Positions 1-7,267 of a DNA stretch of 64,000 bases are shown one piece after another. The number at the start of each line of letters is the position of its first letter. The first letter of the stretch is position 1. The stretch comes from Actinotalea caeni (GTDB taxonomy: Bacteria > Actinomycetota > Actinomycetes > Actinomycetales > Beutenbergiaceae): the NCBI RefSeq assembly GCF_009733795.1, contig NZ_WNXX01000006.1, forward strand, positions 149,008 through 213,007. Direction: 5' to 3'. The notes under the pieces were generated by a model. It did no database searches. It had not been told where the DNA came from and saw only the letters and a program-made list of their open reading frames with translations. The position numbers and the translations under genes are program-made.

Positions 1-12
1 GCTGATCCGTGC

Positions 13-423
13 TCACTGGGACACCCCTGCCTTGAACGCGTCGATGTCGCGCTGGATGCTCTCCTTGGGCTGCGGCGTCGGGCCCTTGCTCAGCATGGTC
101 TTGCCGACCAGCGCGGCGACGGCCGCGACCACGAGCACGACGCCGGCGACGATCAGCGCGGCCGCCCAGCCGGGCAGCGCGAGGTCGAGCGCGAGGTACA
201 GCGCGTGCAGCAGCCAGCCCAGCCCGAACAGCCCGAACACGCCGGCGACCGCGAGCAGCGCGGCACCCGCGCCCACGGCCTTGCCCTTCTCGGCGAGCTG
301 GGCCTGCGCGAGCTGGATCTCGTCGCGGACCAACGTCGACATCGTCTCGGTCATCCGTCCGACCAGCTGGCCCAGCGAGGGCTCGCCCCCTGGGCGTGGG
401 GTCGTCTCGGTCACCGTGTCCAC
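13..423 (-). CDS. Phage-holin-family (superfamily III-like) membrane protein
   Basis: A 136-residue protein with an acidic/polar N-terminus, an amphipathic helix (about residues 20-50, rich in E/Q/K/A) and two hydrophobic membrane segments separated by a short turn (about 52-80 and 86-110), then a charged tail. This layout matches the actinobacterial holin-like/DUF1469 membrane proteins, which are chromosomal and not lysis genes; the cellular role is unknown. The start is a GTG at 423 with a GGAG-type site only about 4 nt upstream; an in-frame GTG at 414 gives more usual spacing and is an alternative. Nothing nearby suggests a prophage. Family assignment is fairly secure, function is not. Confidence 0.75.
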   Translation of the reverse strand: MDTVTETTPRPGGEPSLGQLVGRMTETMSTLVRDEIQLAQAQLAEKGKAVGAGAALLAVAGVFGLFGLGWLLHALYLALDLALPGWAAALIVAGVVLVVAAVAALVGKTMLSKGPTPQPKESIQRDIDAFKAGVSQ

Positions 424-747
424 CCCTCTCCACGCGGCACCCTGGACCGGTGCGCCACGTCACGACACTACCGTGACGCGCGCTCCGGCACGCAGTCGCG
501 CCGGGGCATCCGTGCAGGTCGCGCGACGGCGCGGCGCGCACCCGTCACCGCGCCCGTCACCGCGCTGGTCGCCCCGCCGAGCTCGTAGCCGCGTGCCGAT
601 CTCGTAGCCCCGTGCCGAGCTCGTACCGTGCACCGTACGAGCCGGGTACGCAGGTACGAGCTCGCTCGGCGGGGCGGCCTCGCGGATGGTGGCGGAGGGT
701 GCCCAGCCGGTGCGGCGACGCCCCGACGGCTGGTTAGCGTGGGTACG
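424..747. other. Intergenic region between divergent genes, with a repeat array
   Basis: This 324-base stretch separates the divergently transcribed holin-like gene and the acyltransferase. No convincing gene is present. It holds the CTCGTA/TACGAG array described separately (576-660) and a TAGCGT hexamer at 735-740, seven bases before the acyltransferase ATG, which looks like a -10 element for a leaderless transcript. Confidence 0.6.
576..660. repeat. Array of five CTCGTA-type motifs on a 19-bp period
   Basis: Three near-identical 19-bp direct repeats (576-594, 595-613, 614-631), each containing GCCGA(G/T)CTCGTA, are followed by inverted copies of the core. CTCGTA lies at 582, 601 and 620; its complement TACGAG lies at 636 and 655. 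All same-orientation spacings are exactly 19 bp. The outermost inverted pair is a perfect 12-bp match (616-627 with 653-664). It could be an operator array or a small intergenic repeat; its function is not known. Confidence 0.75.
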
Positions 748-1806
748 ATGACCACCGACGAGCAGGCGAGCCCGACGGCGTGGCTGACCTGGCTGCGCGC
801 CGTCGCGATCCTCGCCGTGGTGACGATCCACGCGACCGCCTCGACCGCTGCGGCCGACGGTGCCTGGGAGCGCCCGGTCGGCCGGTTCGCGGTCGTCCTC
901 GACATGGCGATCCACTTCGCCGTCCCGGTCTTCGTGCTGGTGAGCGGCGCGCTCAACCTCGACCCCGACCGGTACCGCGGGGCCGCCGACTTCCTGCGGC
1001 GCCGGGCGCTGCGGCTCGTGCCGGCGGTGGTGTTCTGGCACCTCTGGTACGTGGGGGTGCGGTGGGTGCGCGGCGACGAGCTGGAGCCCGTCGACCTCCT
1101 CAGCCGCGTGGTCAACGGGGAGCTGTTCACGCAGCTGTACTTCTTCTGGATCGTGCTCGGGCTGTCGGCGATCACGCCGCTGCTGATGCTGCTCGTGCGC
1201 CGGTGGGGTCGGCCCGGCGTCGCGGTGCTGGGCGTGCTCGCCCTCGGTGCGACCGTCACGGCCGCCGGGCTGCGCGCGCCGACGGGCGCGGTCGAGAACG
1301 CGGTGCTGTGGTGGCTGCCGTACCTGGGGTACTACCTGCTCGGGTGGGTGCTGCGCGAGGTCAGGCTGCGCGGCGTCGCGCTGGCGCTGCTCGGCGTCGT
1401 GACGGTCTCGCTCGCTGCCCTGCTGCCGTGGCAGTGGGGGTCGGGCGAGTCGCCGTCGTGGCTGACGGAGGCGGCGCCGGTGAACTACTACGGCGCGGGG
1501 ATGGCGCTGTACTCGATCGCCGTCTTCGTGCTGGCGCACGGGCTGCTGGCGCCTGATGGCGTGCTGCGCGGGCTCCTCCGGCCGCCCGCGATGACCGTGG
1601 CCGACGAGGTGGGTGGCGCCACGATGGGCATCTTCGGGTTCCACATGACCGTGCTGACGGCGCTGCAGATCACCGGGTTCCTCCACGGCGACGACCCCGC
1701 GCCCGACCTCGGTACGCTGCTGGCCCGGATCGTGCTCGCGATCGGGGTGACCTGCGCCGTCGTGCTGCCGCTGCGCCGGGTACCGGTGGTGCGCGCCGTC
1801 CTGTGA
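748..1806 (+). CDS. Acyltransferase family 3 integral membrane protein
   Basis: A 352-residue polytopic membrane protein resembling the acyltransferase-3 (OafA/NodX-like) family, which transfers acyl groups to cell-surface carbohydrates or antibiotics using the membrane. The first segment carries the family hallmark: a membrane helix with arginine and a histidine (WLTWLRAVAILAVVTIH at about residues 11-27), followed by about nine further hydrophobic segments. I chose the ATG at 748 because TAGCGT sits at 735-740, giving a leaderless start; the longer open frame back to 628 runs through the repeat array and looks non-coding. Substrate cannot be read from sequence. Confidence 0.82.
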   Translation: MTTDEQASPTAWLTWLRAVAILAVVTIHATASTAAADGAWERPVGRFAVVLDMAIHFAVPVFVLVSGALNLDPDRYRGAADFLRRRALRLVPAVVFWHLWYVGVRWVRGDELEPVDLLSRVVNGELFTQLYFFWIVLGLSAITPLLMLLVRRWGRPGVAVLGVLALGATVTAAGLRAPTGAVENAVLWWLPYLGYYLLGWVLREVRLRGVALALLGVVTVSLAALLPWQWGSGESPSWLTEAAPVNYYGAGMALYSIAVFVLAHGLLAPDGVLRGLLRPPAMTVADEVGGATMGIFGFHMTVLTALQITGFLHGDDPAPDLGTLLARIVLAIGVTCAVVLPLRRVPVVRAVL

Positions 1807-1829
1807 GCGGGCGTCCCTAGACTCACGGT

Positions 1830-2297
1830 GTGACCACGCGAGCGCACGACGACGTGCTCGTGCACCTGCGGGCGGCGCGCGACCACGCGGACCGCCACTT
1901 CGCCGAGCCGCTCGACCTCGCCCAGCTGGCCGCGGTCGCCCGGCTCAGCCGGTTCCACTTCCAGCGCCTGTTCACGGCGACCTACGGGCTCAGCCCGGCC
2001 GCGTACCTGTCCCAGCGGCGCATCGAGCGCGCCCAGGACCTGCTGCGCGCCACGAACCTCACCGTCACCGAGGTGTGCCACGCCGTCGGCTTCAGCAGCC
2101 TGGGCTCGTTCAGCACGCGCTTCCGCGAGGTCGTGGGGGAGTCGCCGAGCGCCTTCCAGGCTCGCTACGCGGCCACGGGCGCCCCCCGCATCCCGGGGTG
2201 CTACGTGTTCATGTGGGGGCTGGCCGAGACCGCTCGGTCCGGGGCCACGACGAGCACCGCAAACCAGGAGAAGCGCACGGCCGCGCGGCGTCCCTAG
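1830..2297 (+). CDS. AraC-family transcriptional regulator
   Basis: A 155-residue protein made almost entirely of an AraC-type DNA-binding domain with two helix-turn-helix units (about residues 14-110): the first includes DLAQLAAVARLSRFHFQRLF and the second the typical VTEVCHAVGFSSLGSFSTRF. It lacks the usual separate ligand-binding domain, like short AraC proteins that sit beside VOC/glyoxalase genes. The GTG start at 1830 is preceded by TAGACT at 1818-1823, suggesting a leaderless mRNA. The VOC gene begins 9 bases downstream of the stop and is the likely regulated or co-functional partner. Confidence 0.88.
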   Translation: MTTRAHDDVLVHLRAARDHADRHFAEPLDLAQLAAVARLSRFHFQRLFTATYGLSPAAYLSQRRIERAQDLLRATNLTVTEVCHAVGFSSLGSFSTRFREVVGESPSAFQARYAATGAPRIPGCYVFMWGLAETARSGATTSTANQEKRTAARRP

Positions 2298-2306
2298 CGT
2301 GGTCGC

Positions 2307-2774
2307 ATGATCACCAACGTCTCCCTCGTCAGCGTGTGGGTGAAGGATCAGGACGCCTCGCTCGCCTTCTACACCGACGTCCTCGGCTTCGAGGTCGGCG
2401 ACGACATCCAGCTCGCGGAGGACTTCCGCTGGCTGACCGTCGTCCATCCCCGCCAGCCCGAGCTCCACCTGCACCTCACGACCCCCGGTCCGCCGCTGTC
2501 GGAGGAGCTGCAGCAGCAGATCCGGCGCGCCCTCGACGCCGGCGGCATGCCCGGCGTGGGGCTGAACGTCGACGACTGCCGCGCCACCTGCGCCGAGCTC
2601 GAGGCGAAGGGCGTCACCGTGCTGCAGCCGCCCGCGGAGCGGCCCTACGGCGTCGAGGCGCTGATCCGGGACAACTCGGGCAACTGGATCGTCATGGTCG
2701 AGCCGCGCGCGTTCGACGCCGACGCCCTCACCCGGGAGGACATCGAGTCGCCGGAGCCCGTGCAGCAGCGCTAG
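2307..2774 (+). CDS. VOC-superfamily protein (glyoxalase/bleomycin-resistance fold)
   Basis: A 155-residue protein with the paired beta-alpha-beta-beta-beta modules of the vicinal-oxygen-chelate superfamily. It begins with ITNVSLVSVWVKDQDASLAF followed by FYTDVLGFEVG, and ends with the second module GVEALIRDNSGNWIVMVEP. Such proteins bind metals and act as dioxygenases, lyases or antibiotic-binding proteins; the specific activity is unknown. The TAG stop of the upstream AraC gene (2295-2297) also forms the first bases of TAGCGT at 2295-2300, a potential -10 for a leaderless start here. Its own stop overlaps the convergent MurE-like gene in a CTAG. Confidence 0.85.
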   Translation: MITNVSLVSVWVKDQDASLAFYTDVLGFEVGDDIQLAEDFRWLTVVHPRQPELHLHLTTPGPPLSEELQQQIRRALDAGGMPGVGLNVDDCRATCAELEAKGVTVLQPPAERPYGVEALIRDNSGNWIVMVEPRAFDADALTREDIESPEPVQQR

Positions 2775-4231
2775 TGGCGCAGCCGCAGCGCTTCGCGGGC
2801 CTCGGCGACCTCGTCCCACGGGATCGTCTCGGTGTCACGCTCGAGCGTGTCCTCGGGCCCCTTGCCGGCGAGCACCACGGTGTCGCCGGCACGGGCGTGC
2901 CCGACGGCGTGCCGGATCGCCTCGCGCCGGTCGCCGATGCTCGTGGTCGTGCCCGGCCCGGCGGCGCCGCGCTCCATCTCGGCGAGGATCTCGGCGAGCG
3001 GGGTGTCGCGGTGGTCCTCCTCGGTGAACACCGCGTGGTCGGCGAGCCGGGAGGCGACCTCGCCGAGCGGTGCACGCTTCGACGGGTCGCGCGGGCCGCC
3101 CGCGGACCCGATGACCACCCACAGCTCGCCCTCGGTGGTGGCGCGCACGGTCGCGAGCGCCTTCTCCAGGCTGGGCGGGGTGTGGGCGAAGTCGACGATG
3201 ACGCGCGGGTCGTCCGGGCGGCCCGGCACCAGCTCCATGCGGCCGGGCACACCGGCGAAGGTGCGCAGACCGGTGAGCAGGTGCTCCGCCGTCGCCCCCA
3301 GCCGCTGCGCGGCCGCCATCGCGGCGAGCGCGTTGGCGACGTTGAACCGGCCGATCATCGGCAGCCAGGCGTCGAGCCGGCCGAGCGGGCTGTCGACGGC
3401 GAACGCCAGGCCGTCGGCGCGCTCCTCGACGTCGTGCGCGACCCAGGCGGCGTCGCGGCCCTCGGCGGAGTACTCGGTCTCCTCGGGGGCGATCCCGCGC
3501 AGCCGGGCGGTCCACGGGTCGTCGGCGTTGAGGACCGCGAACGGCGAGCGCTGCACGAGGCGCGCCTTGTCGGCGAAGTAGTTCTCGACGGTGCCGTGGA
3601 AGTCGAGGTGCTCCTGCGTGAGGTGCGTCCAGACGGCGACGTCCCAGTCGACCGCGCGCACCCGGTCCATCGCGAGCGCGTGGCTGCTCGCCTCGAGCAC
3701 GACGGCGTGACCGCCGGTGGCGACCACCTCGCCGAGCACGCGCTGCACCTCCGGCGCCTCCGGAGTGGTGAAGTGGGCGGGGAAGTGGCGCAGCGCGCCG
3801 TCCGGCAGCTCGTAGCCGACGGTCGAGAGCAGCCCGGTGCCCAGCCCCGCGGCGCGCAGCAGGTGCCGGGTGAGCCAGCTGGTGGTGGTCTTGCCGTCGG
3901 TCCCGGTGACCCCGACGACGCGCAGCGCGCGGCTGGGGTGGCCGGCGAGCGCGGCGGCGCCGTCGGCGAGCGCCGCGCGGGCGCCGCGGACGGCGAGGTA
4001 GGGGACCGGGCAGGCGACGCCGTCGGGCAGGCCCTCCCCGATGACGGCGACCGCGCCGCGGTCGACCGCCTCCGCGAGGAAGCGGTGACCGTCGGCGCGG
4101 GCGCCGCGGATCGCCACGAACGCCGAGCCGGGTCGCGCCCAACCGGCGTTGTGGGTGATGGCGGCGACCTCGACGTCGGGAAGCGACGTCGAGGTCGCAC
4201 CGATCACCTGGGCGAGGTCGTGCAGCAGCAT
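2771..4231 (-). CDS. MurE-like Mur ligase family protein lacking the canonical amino-acid motif
   Basis: A 486-residue three-domain Mur ligase: N-terminal UDP-MurNAc-type domain (about 1-95), central ATPase with P-loop GVTGTDGKTTT (about 108-118), the HxxxLxxHGT-type segment HLTQEHLDFHGT, and a C-terminal ligand domain with VIVDFAHTPPSLEKAL. It is clearly MurE-related, an ATP-dependent ligase normally adding the third residue to the peptidoglycan stem. However, the DNP(R/A) motif that contacts diaminopimelate or lysine is E-D-H-R at 405-408, GKGHE is GKGPE, and the N-terminal DSR region reads THNAGW. It may be a paralogue with another substrate rather than the essential MurE. Stop overlaps the convergent VOC gene. 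Confidence 0.75.
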   Translation of the reverse strand: MLLHDLAQVIGATSTSLPDVEVAAITHNAGWARPGSAFVAIRGARADGHRFLAEAVDRGAVAVIGEGLPDGVACPVPYLAVRGARAALADGAAALAGHPSRALRVVGVTGTDGKTTTSWLTRHLLRAAGLGTGLLSTVGYELPDGALRHFPAHFTTPEAPEVQRVLGEVVATGGHAVVLEASSHALAMDRVRAVDWDVAVWTHLTQEHLDFHGTVENYFADKARLVQRSPFAVLNADDPWTARLRGIAPEETEYSAEGRDAAWVAHDVEERADGLAFAVDSPLGRLDAWLPMIGRFNVANALAAMAAAQRLGATAEHLLTGLRTFAGVPGRMELVPGRPDDPRVIVDFAHTPPSLEKALATVRATTEGELWVVIGSAGGPRDPSKRAPLGEVASRLADHAVFTEEDHRDTPLAEILAEMERGAAGPGTTTSIGDRREAIRHAVGHARAGDTVVLAGKGPEDTLERDTETIPWDEVAEAREALRLRH

Positions 4232-4258
4232 GGGCTCATGCTGCCACCGGCGCGGGGG

Positions 4259-4918
4259 TCACACCGACCGCGCGCCGGCCGAGGCGGACCCCAGCCAGGT
4301 GTGCGGGTTGCGGTCCCAGCACCAGCCGAGCTTGGGGGCCCGGTCGGAGATCCAGATCGCGGGGACCTTCTGACCCGTGCGCCGCGACGCGAGCAGCGAG
4401 AAGCACTTGTTCTTGCGCAGCATGTCGGGGCGCTGGGTGACGAGCGCGATGCCCTCGGCGATCGTCAGCGGGGTGCGGCCGCGGCCGGTGATCGTCGTGA
4501 GCGCCGACTCGGGCGTGACGTTCGTGAGCTCGGTCCCGGTGTCGATGTCGGTGAGCAGGTACACCGGCGCCTCCGGGATCTCCACGCCCGCGATCGGGGC
4601 GTAGGAGGCGAGCTCGTCGTCGGGGATCATCAGCGCCGCCGGACGGTCGTCCTTCGTCATGAGCAGCGCCGTCTCGCGCAGCGGCGCGGTCCGGGGCACG
4701 ACCACGAACGGCACGTGGTCCTCCTCGGCGACCGTGCTCGGCCCGCAGGGCAGCCGCGCGGCGAGCCTGCCGACGGCGTCGGTCAGCTCGGCCTCGGACA
4801 TCCCCATGAGCGCGGGGTAGCCGAGCCGGAGCAGGGTCTCCAGCTGGCGGTCGAGCTCGGCGGTGCTGCTGCGGTCGATCGTGGTGTCGGGGGCGGTGGG
4901 CTGGGCGGTACGTGGCAC
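4259..4918 (-). CDS. DUF5701-like protein of unknown function
   Basis: A 219-residue soluble protein beginning with a helical segment LDRQLETLLRLGYPALMGMS, then an alternating hydrophobic core typical of a small alpha/beta domain and the tail PKLGWCWDRNPHTWLG. The opening and closing motifs resemble the actinobacterial DUF5701 family as I remember it; no biochemical function is known. The GTG start at 4918 is preceded by GGAGGGAG about 6 nt upstream. It shares orientation with the MurE-like gene, separated by 27 nt, so the two may be co-transcribed. Family call is moderate. Confidence 0.6.
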   Translation of the reverse strand: MPRTAQPTAPDTTIDRSSTAELDRQLETLLRLGYPALMGMSEAELTDAVGRLAARLPCGPSTVAEEDHVPFVVVPRTAPLRETALLMTKDDRPAALMIPDDELASYAPIAGVEIPEAPVYLLTDIDTGTELTNVTPESALTTITGRGRTPLTIAEGIALVTQRPDMLRKNKCFSLLASRRTGQKVPAIWISDRAPKLGWCWDRNPHTWLGSASAGARSV

Positions 4919-4984
4919 GAGGGCTCCCTCCGGTCGGTGCGGCAGGTGGTCAACGGGCGAGCCGGGCCGCGTGTTCCCGCGGCG

Positions 4985-5440
4985 TCAGCCCAGGGTGAGC
5001 AGGACGCCGAGCGCGACGGCGCCGGCGAGCCAGGCCGCGTACCGCCGCCAGGTGGGTCGGCCGGCGGTGACCGCCGCGCCGAGGCCCGCGGCCACGAGGC
5101 CGGGGACCGCCCCCACCGCGCCGATCGCCATGTTCCACGTGAGCACGCCCAGCGCGAGGCTGGTGCCCACCGCTGCGAGCAGCAGGTGCACACCGAGCGG
5201 CATCTCGCGGTCGGCGAGCGAGCCCGCGACCAGCACGAGCAGCGTCGAGAGGACCGCCGCGACCGCCGCCAGCCCGAGGAGCTGGCCCACGGCGCTCCCG
5301 CCGCCGACGCCGAGCAGACCCGAGAACGCGGCGACCAGCAGCAGGGCACCGAACCAGCAGCGCGCGCAGGTGCGGAGCGTGCGACGCCAGTCGAAGCCGT
5401 CGGCGACGGCCGGGCGCGGCCGGACGCCGGCGTCAGCCAC
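4985..5440 (-). CDS. Small integral membrane protein, unknown function
   Basis: A 151-residue hydrophobic protein with about four predicted membrane helices and an N-terminal cytoplasmic-looking stretch containing FDWRRTLRTCARCW. I chose the GTG at 5440, which overlaps the last 8 bases of the upstream membrane-protein gene; the open frame continues to 5521 only by antisense-like extension. The overlap implies translational coupling with that gene, so the two probably form a complex or shared function. I do not recognise the family. Confidence 0.6.
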   Translation of the reverse strand: MADAGVRPRPAVADGFDWRRTLRTCARCWFGALLLVAAFSGLLGVGGGSAVGQLLGLAAVAAVLSTLLVLVAGSLADREMPLGVHLLLAAVGTSLALGVLTWNMAIGAVGAVPGLVAAGLGAAVTAGRPTWRRYAAWLAGAVALGVLLTLG

Positions 5441-5918
5441 GGCCCTCGAGCCCGGCCCAGGCCCCGCCGACGGCGAGCACGCCGAGCGCCAGGACGCCGA
5501 TGCGACCCCACCGCGTGTCACGGTTGCGTGCGAGCACCGCGACGCCCGCCGCGAGCGCGGCCCCGACGCCGTAGACGAGCGCCCAGCCGAGGTCGCCGGT
5601 GAGCACGAGGGTCCAGCCGCCCAGCGCGAGCGCGGCCACGAGCGCGTGCACCCACGGCGGCGGCTCGGCGCGCTGCGCGCCTGCGGCCGCAGCGGTCACC
5701 ACGACCGCGACGACGGCGGGCAGCACGAGGAAGATGAGCACCGAGTACCCCGCGAACGCCAGCGGGTGCAGACCGGCCCCCGCCGCCACCAGCACCCGGG
5801 CGAGCGCGAACGCGAGCGCGACGGCGCACCAGCACCACACGCTCAGCACCAGGGTCGGCCGCAGCCAGGGCGGGACGGGGCGCCCGGCTCGGGGCGCGGG
5901 GGCCGCCGTCTCGCTCAT
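5433..5918 (-). CDS. Small integral membrane protein, unknown function
   Basis: A 161-residue protein with a proline-rich basic N-terminus (residues 1-22) and four predicted membrane helices, the first containing VWCWCAVALAFALARVLVAA. No motif of a known transporter or enzyme is visible. It is the first gene of a two-gene minus-strand unit whose second gene (starting 5440) overlaps its stop. The start ATG is at 5918. Unknown function; existence is supported by membrane-protein character and tight coupling. Confidence 0.62.
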   Translation of the reverse strand: MSETAAPAPRAGRPVPPWLRPTLVLSVWCWCAVALAFALARVLVAAGAGLHPLAFAGYSVLIFLVLPAVVAVVVTAAAAGAQRAEPPPWVHALVAALALGGWTLVLTGDLGWALVYGVGAALAAGVAVLARNRDTRWGRIGVLALGVLAVGGAWAGLEGRG

Positions 5919-5979
5919 GGGGTCACGGTACCGACGCCCGCACCGGCGGGCACGATCGGACCGGGCCCCGGGTACGACG

Positions 5980-6010
5980 ACGGCCCCCGGGACGATGTCC
6001 CGAGGGCCGT
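5980..6010 (-). terminator. Hairpin downstream of the tRNA operon
   Basis: A stem of 14 positions with one mismatch (5980-5993 paired with 5997-6010) and a 3-nt loop lies 6 bases after the 3' end of tRNA-Phe on the minus strand. It fits an intrinsic terminator in a GC-rich genome, though no clear U tract follows. Confidence 0.65.
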
Positions 6011-6015
6011 GACGG

Positions 6016-6088
6016 TGGCTCCGACCGGCGTCGATCCGGTGACCTTTCGATTTTCAGTCGAACGCTCTACCAACTGAGCTACAGAGCC
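6016..6088 (-). tRNA. tRNA-Phe (GAA)
   Basis: A 73-nt cloverleaf on the minus strand: acceptor GGCTCTG pairs with CGGAGCC, D-arm AGCTCAGTTGGTAGAGC, anticodon loop with GAA, T-arm containing GGATCGACGCC, discriminator A. CCA is not encoded. It is the last gene of the Glu-Asp-Phe tRNA unit. Confidence 0.95.
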
Positions 6089-6138
6089 GTGGCGGCGGTT
6101 CGCCGTCGAACTGGGTGGCCTTCCGGCGAACCGTTCCG

Positions 6139-6212
6139 CGACCCCGACCGGACTTGAACCGGCGGCCTCCGCCGTGACAGGGCGGCGCTCTAACCAACTG
6201 AGCTACGGGGCC
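6139..6212 (-). tRNA. tRNA-Asp (GTC)
   Basis: A 74-nt cloverleaf on the minus strand: acceptor GGCCCCG pairs with CGGGGTC including one G-T wobble, anticodon loop CTGTCAC gives GTC, T-loop TTCAAGT, discriminator G as expected for Asp. CCA is not encoded. It lies between tRNA-Glu and tRNA-Phe, 50 nt from the latter. Confidence 0.95.
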
Positions 6213-6239
6213 AAGCACTTCACATTCTGCACGAGTTCG

Positions 6240-6312
6240 CACCCCCAACGGGATTCGAACCCGTGCTACCGCCGTGAAAGGGCGGGGTCCTAGGCCGCTA
6301 GACGATGGGGGC
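6240..6312 (-). tRNA. tRNA-Glu (TTC)
   Basis: A 73-nt cloverleaf on the minus strand: acceptor GCCCCCA pairs with TGGGGGT including a G1-U72 wobble, anticodon loop CTTTCAC gives TTC, T-loop TTCGAAT, discriminator G. CCA is not encoded. It is the first gene of the three-tRNA unit. Confidence 0.95.
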
Positions 6313-6470
6313 TTCCCGAGCGCCCGTGACGTGCCAGACGCCCCAGAACCTGGACGAGCATAAGGGAGTGGCGGGTCCCGGAGCAAACCGGCGCGGTGTG
6401 GCACGGGCCACGTCGCCGGGCGGGCCCGCACACGCGCGCCCGGCCGGGCCGGCGGGTGGAGACTGGAGCC

Positions 6471-6830
6471 GTGATCGAGATGTCGCGGGAGGCGTTCGAG
6501 GAGGCGGTCGCGGACGCGCTCGACCTCATCCCGCCCGAGCTCGCGGTGCACATCGACAACGTGGTGGTGCTCGTCGAGGACGAGCCCTCGCCCGACGCCG
6601 ACGACCCGGACCTGCTCGGCCTCTACGAGGGCACCCCGCTCACCGAGCGCGGCGAGTGGTGGGCGGCGGGGTCGCTGCCCGACCGGATCACGATCTTCCG
6701 GAACCCGACGCTGCGGATGTGCGACTCCCGCGACGAGGTGGTCGAGGAGGTCGCCGTCACGGTCATCCACGAGGTCGCGCACCACTTCGGGATCGACGAC
6801 GAGCGGCTCCACGAGCTCGGCTGGGCCTGA
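6471..6830 (+). CDS. Zincin-like metallopeptidase (PF06262 type)
   Basis: A 119-residue protein with the zinc-protease motif HExxHxxGxxD: VTVIHEVAHHFGIDDERLHE near residues 96-115. The two histidines and the aspartate should bind zinc and the glutamate is catalytic. The N-terminal SREAFEEAVADALDLIPPEL is typical of this small actinobacterial/proteobacterial family, whose substrate is unknown. The GTG at 6471 follows GAGACT at 6459-6464 by 6 nt, again fitting a leaderless start; ATG at 6480 is an alternative. Confidence 0.87.
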   Translation: MIEMSREAFEEAVADALDLIPPELAVHIDNVVVLVEDEPSPDADDPDLLGLYEGTPLTERGEWWAAGSLPDRITIFRNPTLRMCDSRDEVVEEVAVTVIHEVAHHFGIDDERLHELGWA

Positions 6831-6868
6831 CGCCGGTTCCCCGGCCCGACGGGGCGATACTGGGGGGC

Positions 6869-7267
6869 ATGGACAAGGTCATCAAGACCGAGCAGGAGTG
6901 GCGCGCCGAGCTCGACCCGATGGAGTACGCGGTGCTGCGCGAGGCCGCGACCGAGCGGCCGTACACCGGTGAGCTCCTCGGCGAGACCCGCACCGGGATC
7001 TTCTCCTGCCGCGCGTGCGGGGCCGAGCTGTTCCGCAGCGAGACGAAGTTCGAGAGCCACTGCGGCTGGCCGAGCTTCTACCAGCCGCAGGAGGGCGACG
7101 CCGTCGAGCTCGTCGAGGACCGCTCGCACGGCATGATCCGCACCGAGGTGCGCTGCGCGCGCTGCGGCTCCCACCTGGGCCACCTGTTCGACGACGCGCC
7201 GCAGACCCCGACCGGCGACCGGTACTGCATCAACTCGGTCGCGCTGCGCTTCGCCCCCGAAGGATGA
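6869..7267 (+). CDS. msrB: Peptide-methionine (R)-S-oxide reductase MsrB
   Basis: A 132-residue MsrB that reduces the R-epimer of methionine sulfoxide in oxidised proteins. Visible hallmarks are two zinc-binding CxxC pairs (FSCRACGAELF and VRCARCGSHLGHLFDD), the substrate-site segment HCGWPSFYQP, and the C-terminal catalytic cysteine in DRYCINSVALRF. The ATG at 6869 gives the standard length; GATACT at 6856-6861 is a possible -10. Its TGA overlaps the ATG of the next gene (ATGA at 7264-7267), implying translational coupling with the EEP-family protein. Confidence 0.95.
   Translation: MDKVIKTEQEWRAELDPMEYAVLREAATERPYTGELLGETRTGIFSCRACGAELFRSETKFESHCGWPSFYQPQEGDAVELVEDRSHGMIRTEVRCARCGSHLGHLFDDAPQTPTGDRYCINSVALRFAPEG

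Noticed and set aside
13..423. Prophage lysis gene because of the holin-like family
   Set aside because: No phage structural, integrase or endolysin gene is nearby and the family is chromosomal in actinobacteria.
2075..5602. Very long open frame (over 1100 codons) on the plus strand antisense to the MurE-like and neighbouring genes
   Set aside because: It is an arginine/proline/alanine-rich antisense frame caused by extreme GC bias; the minus-strand frames encode recognisable proteins.
6016..6312. tRNA cluster as a phage or island attachment site
   Set aside because: No integrase, no direct repeat of a tRNA 3' end and no change in base composition nearby.
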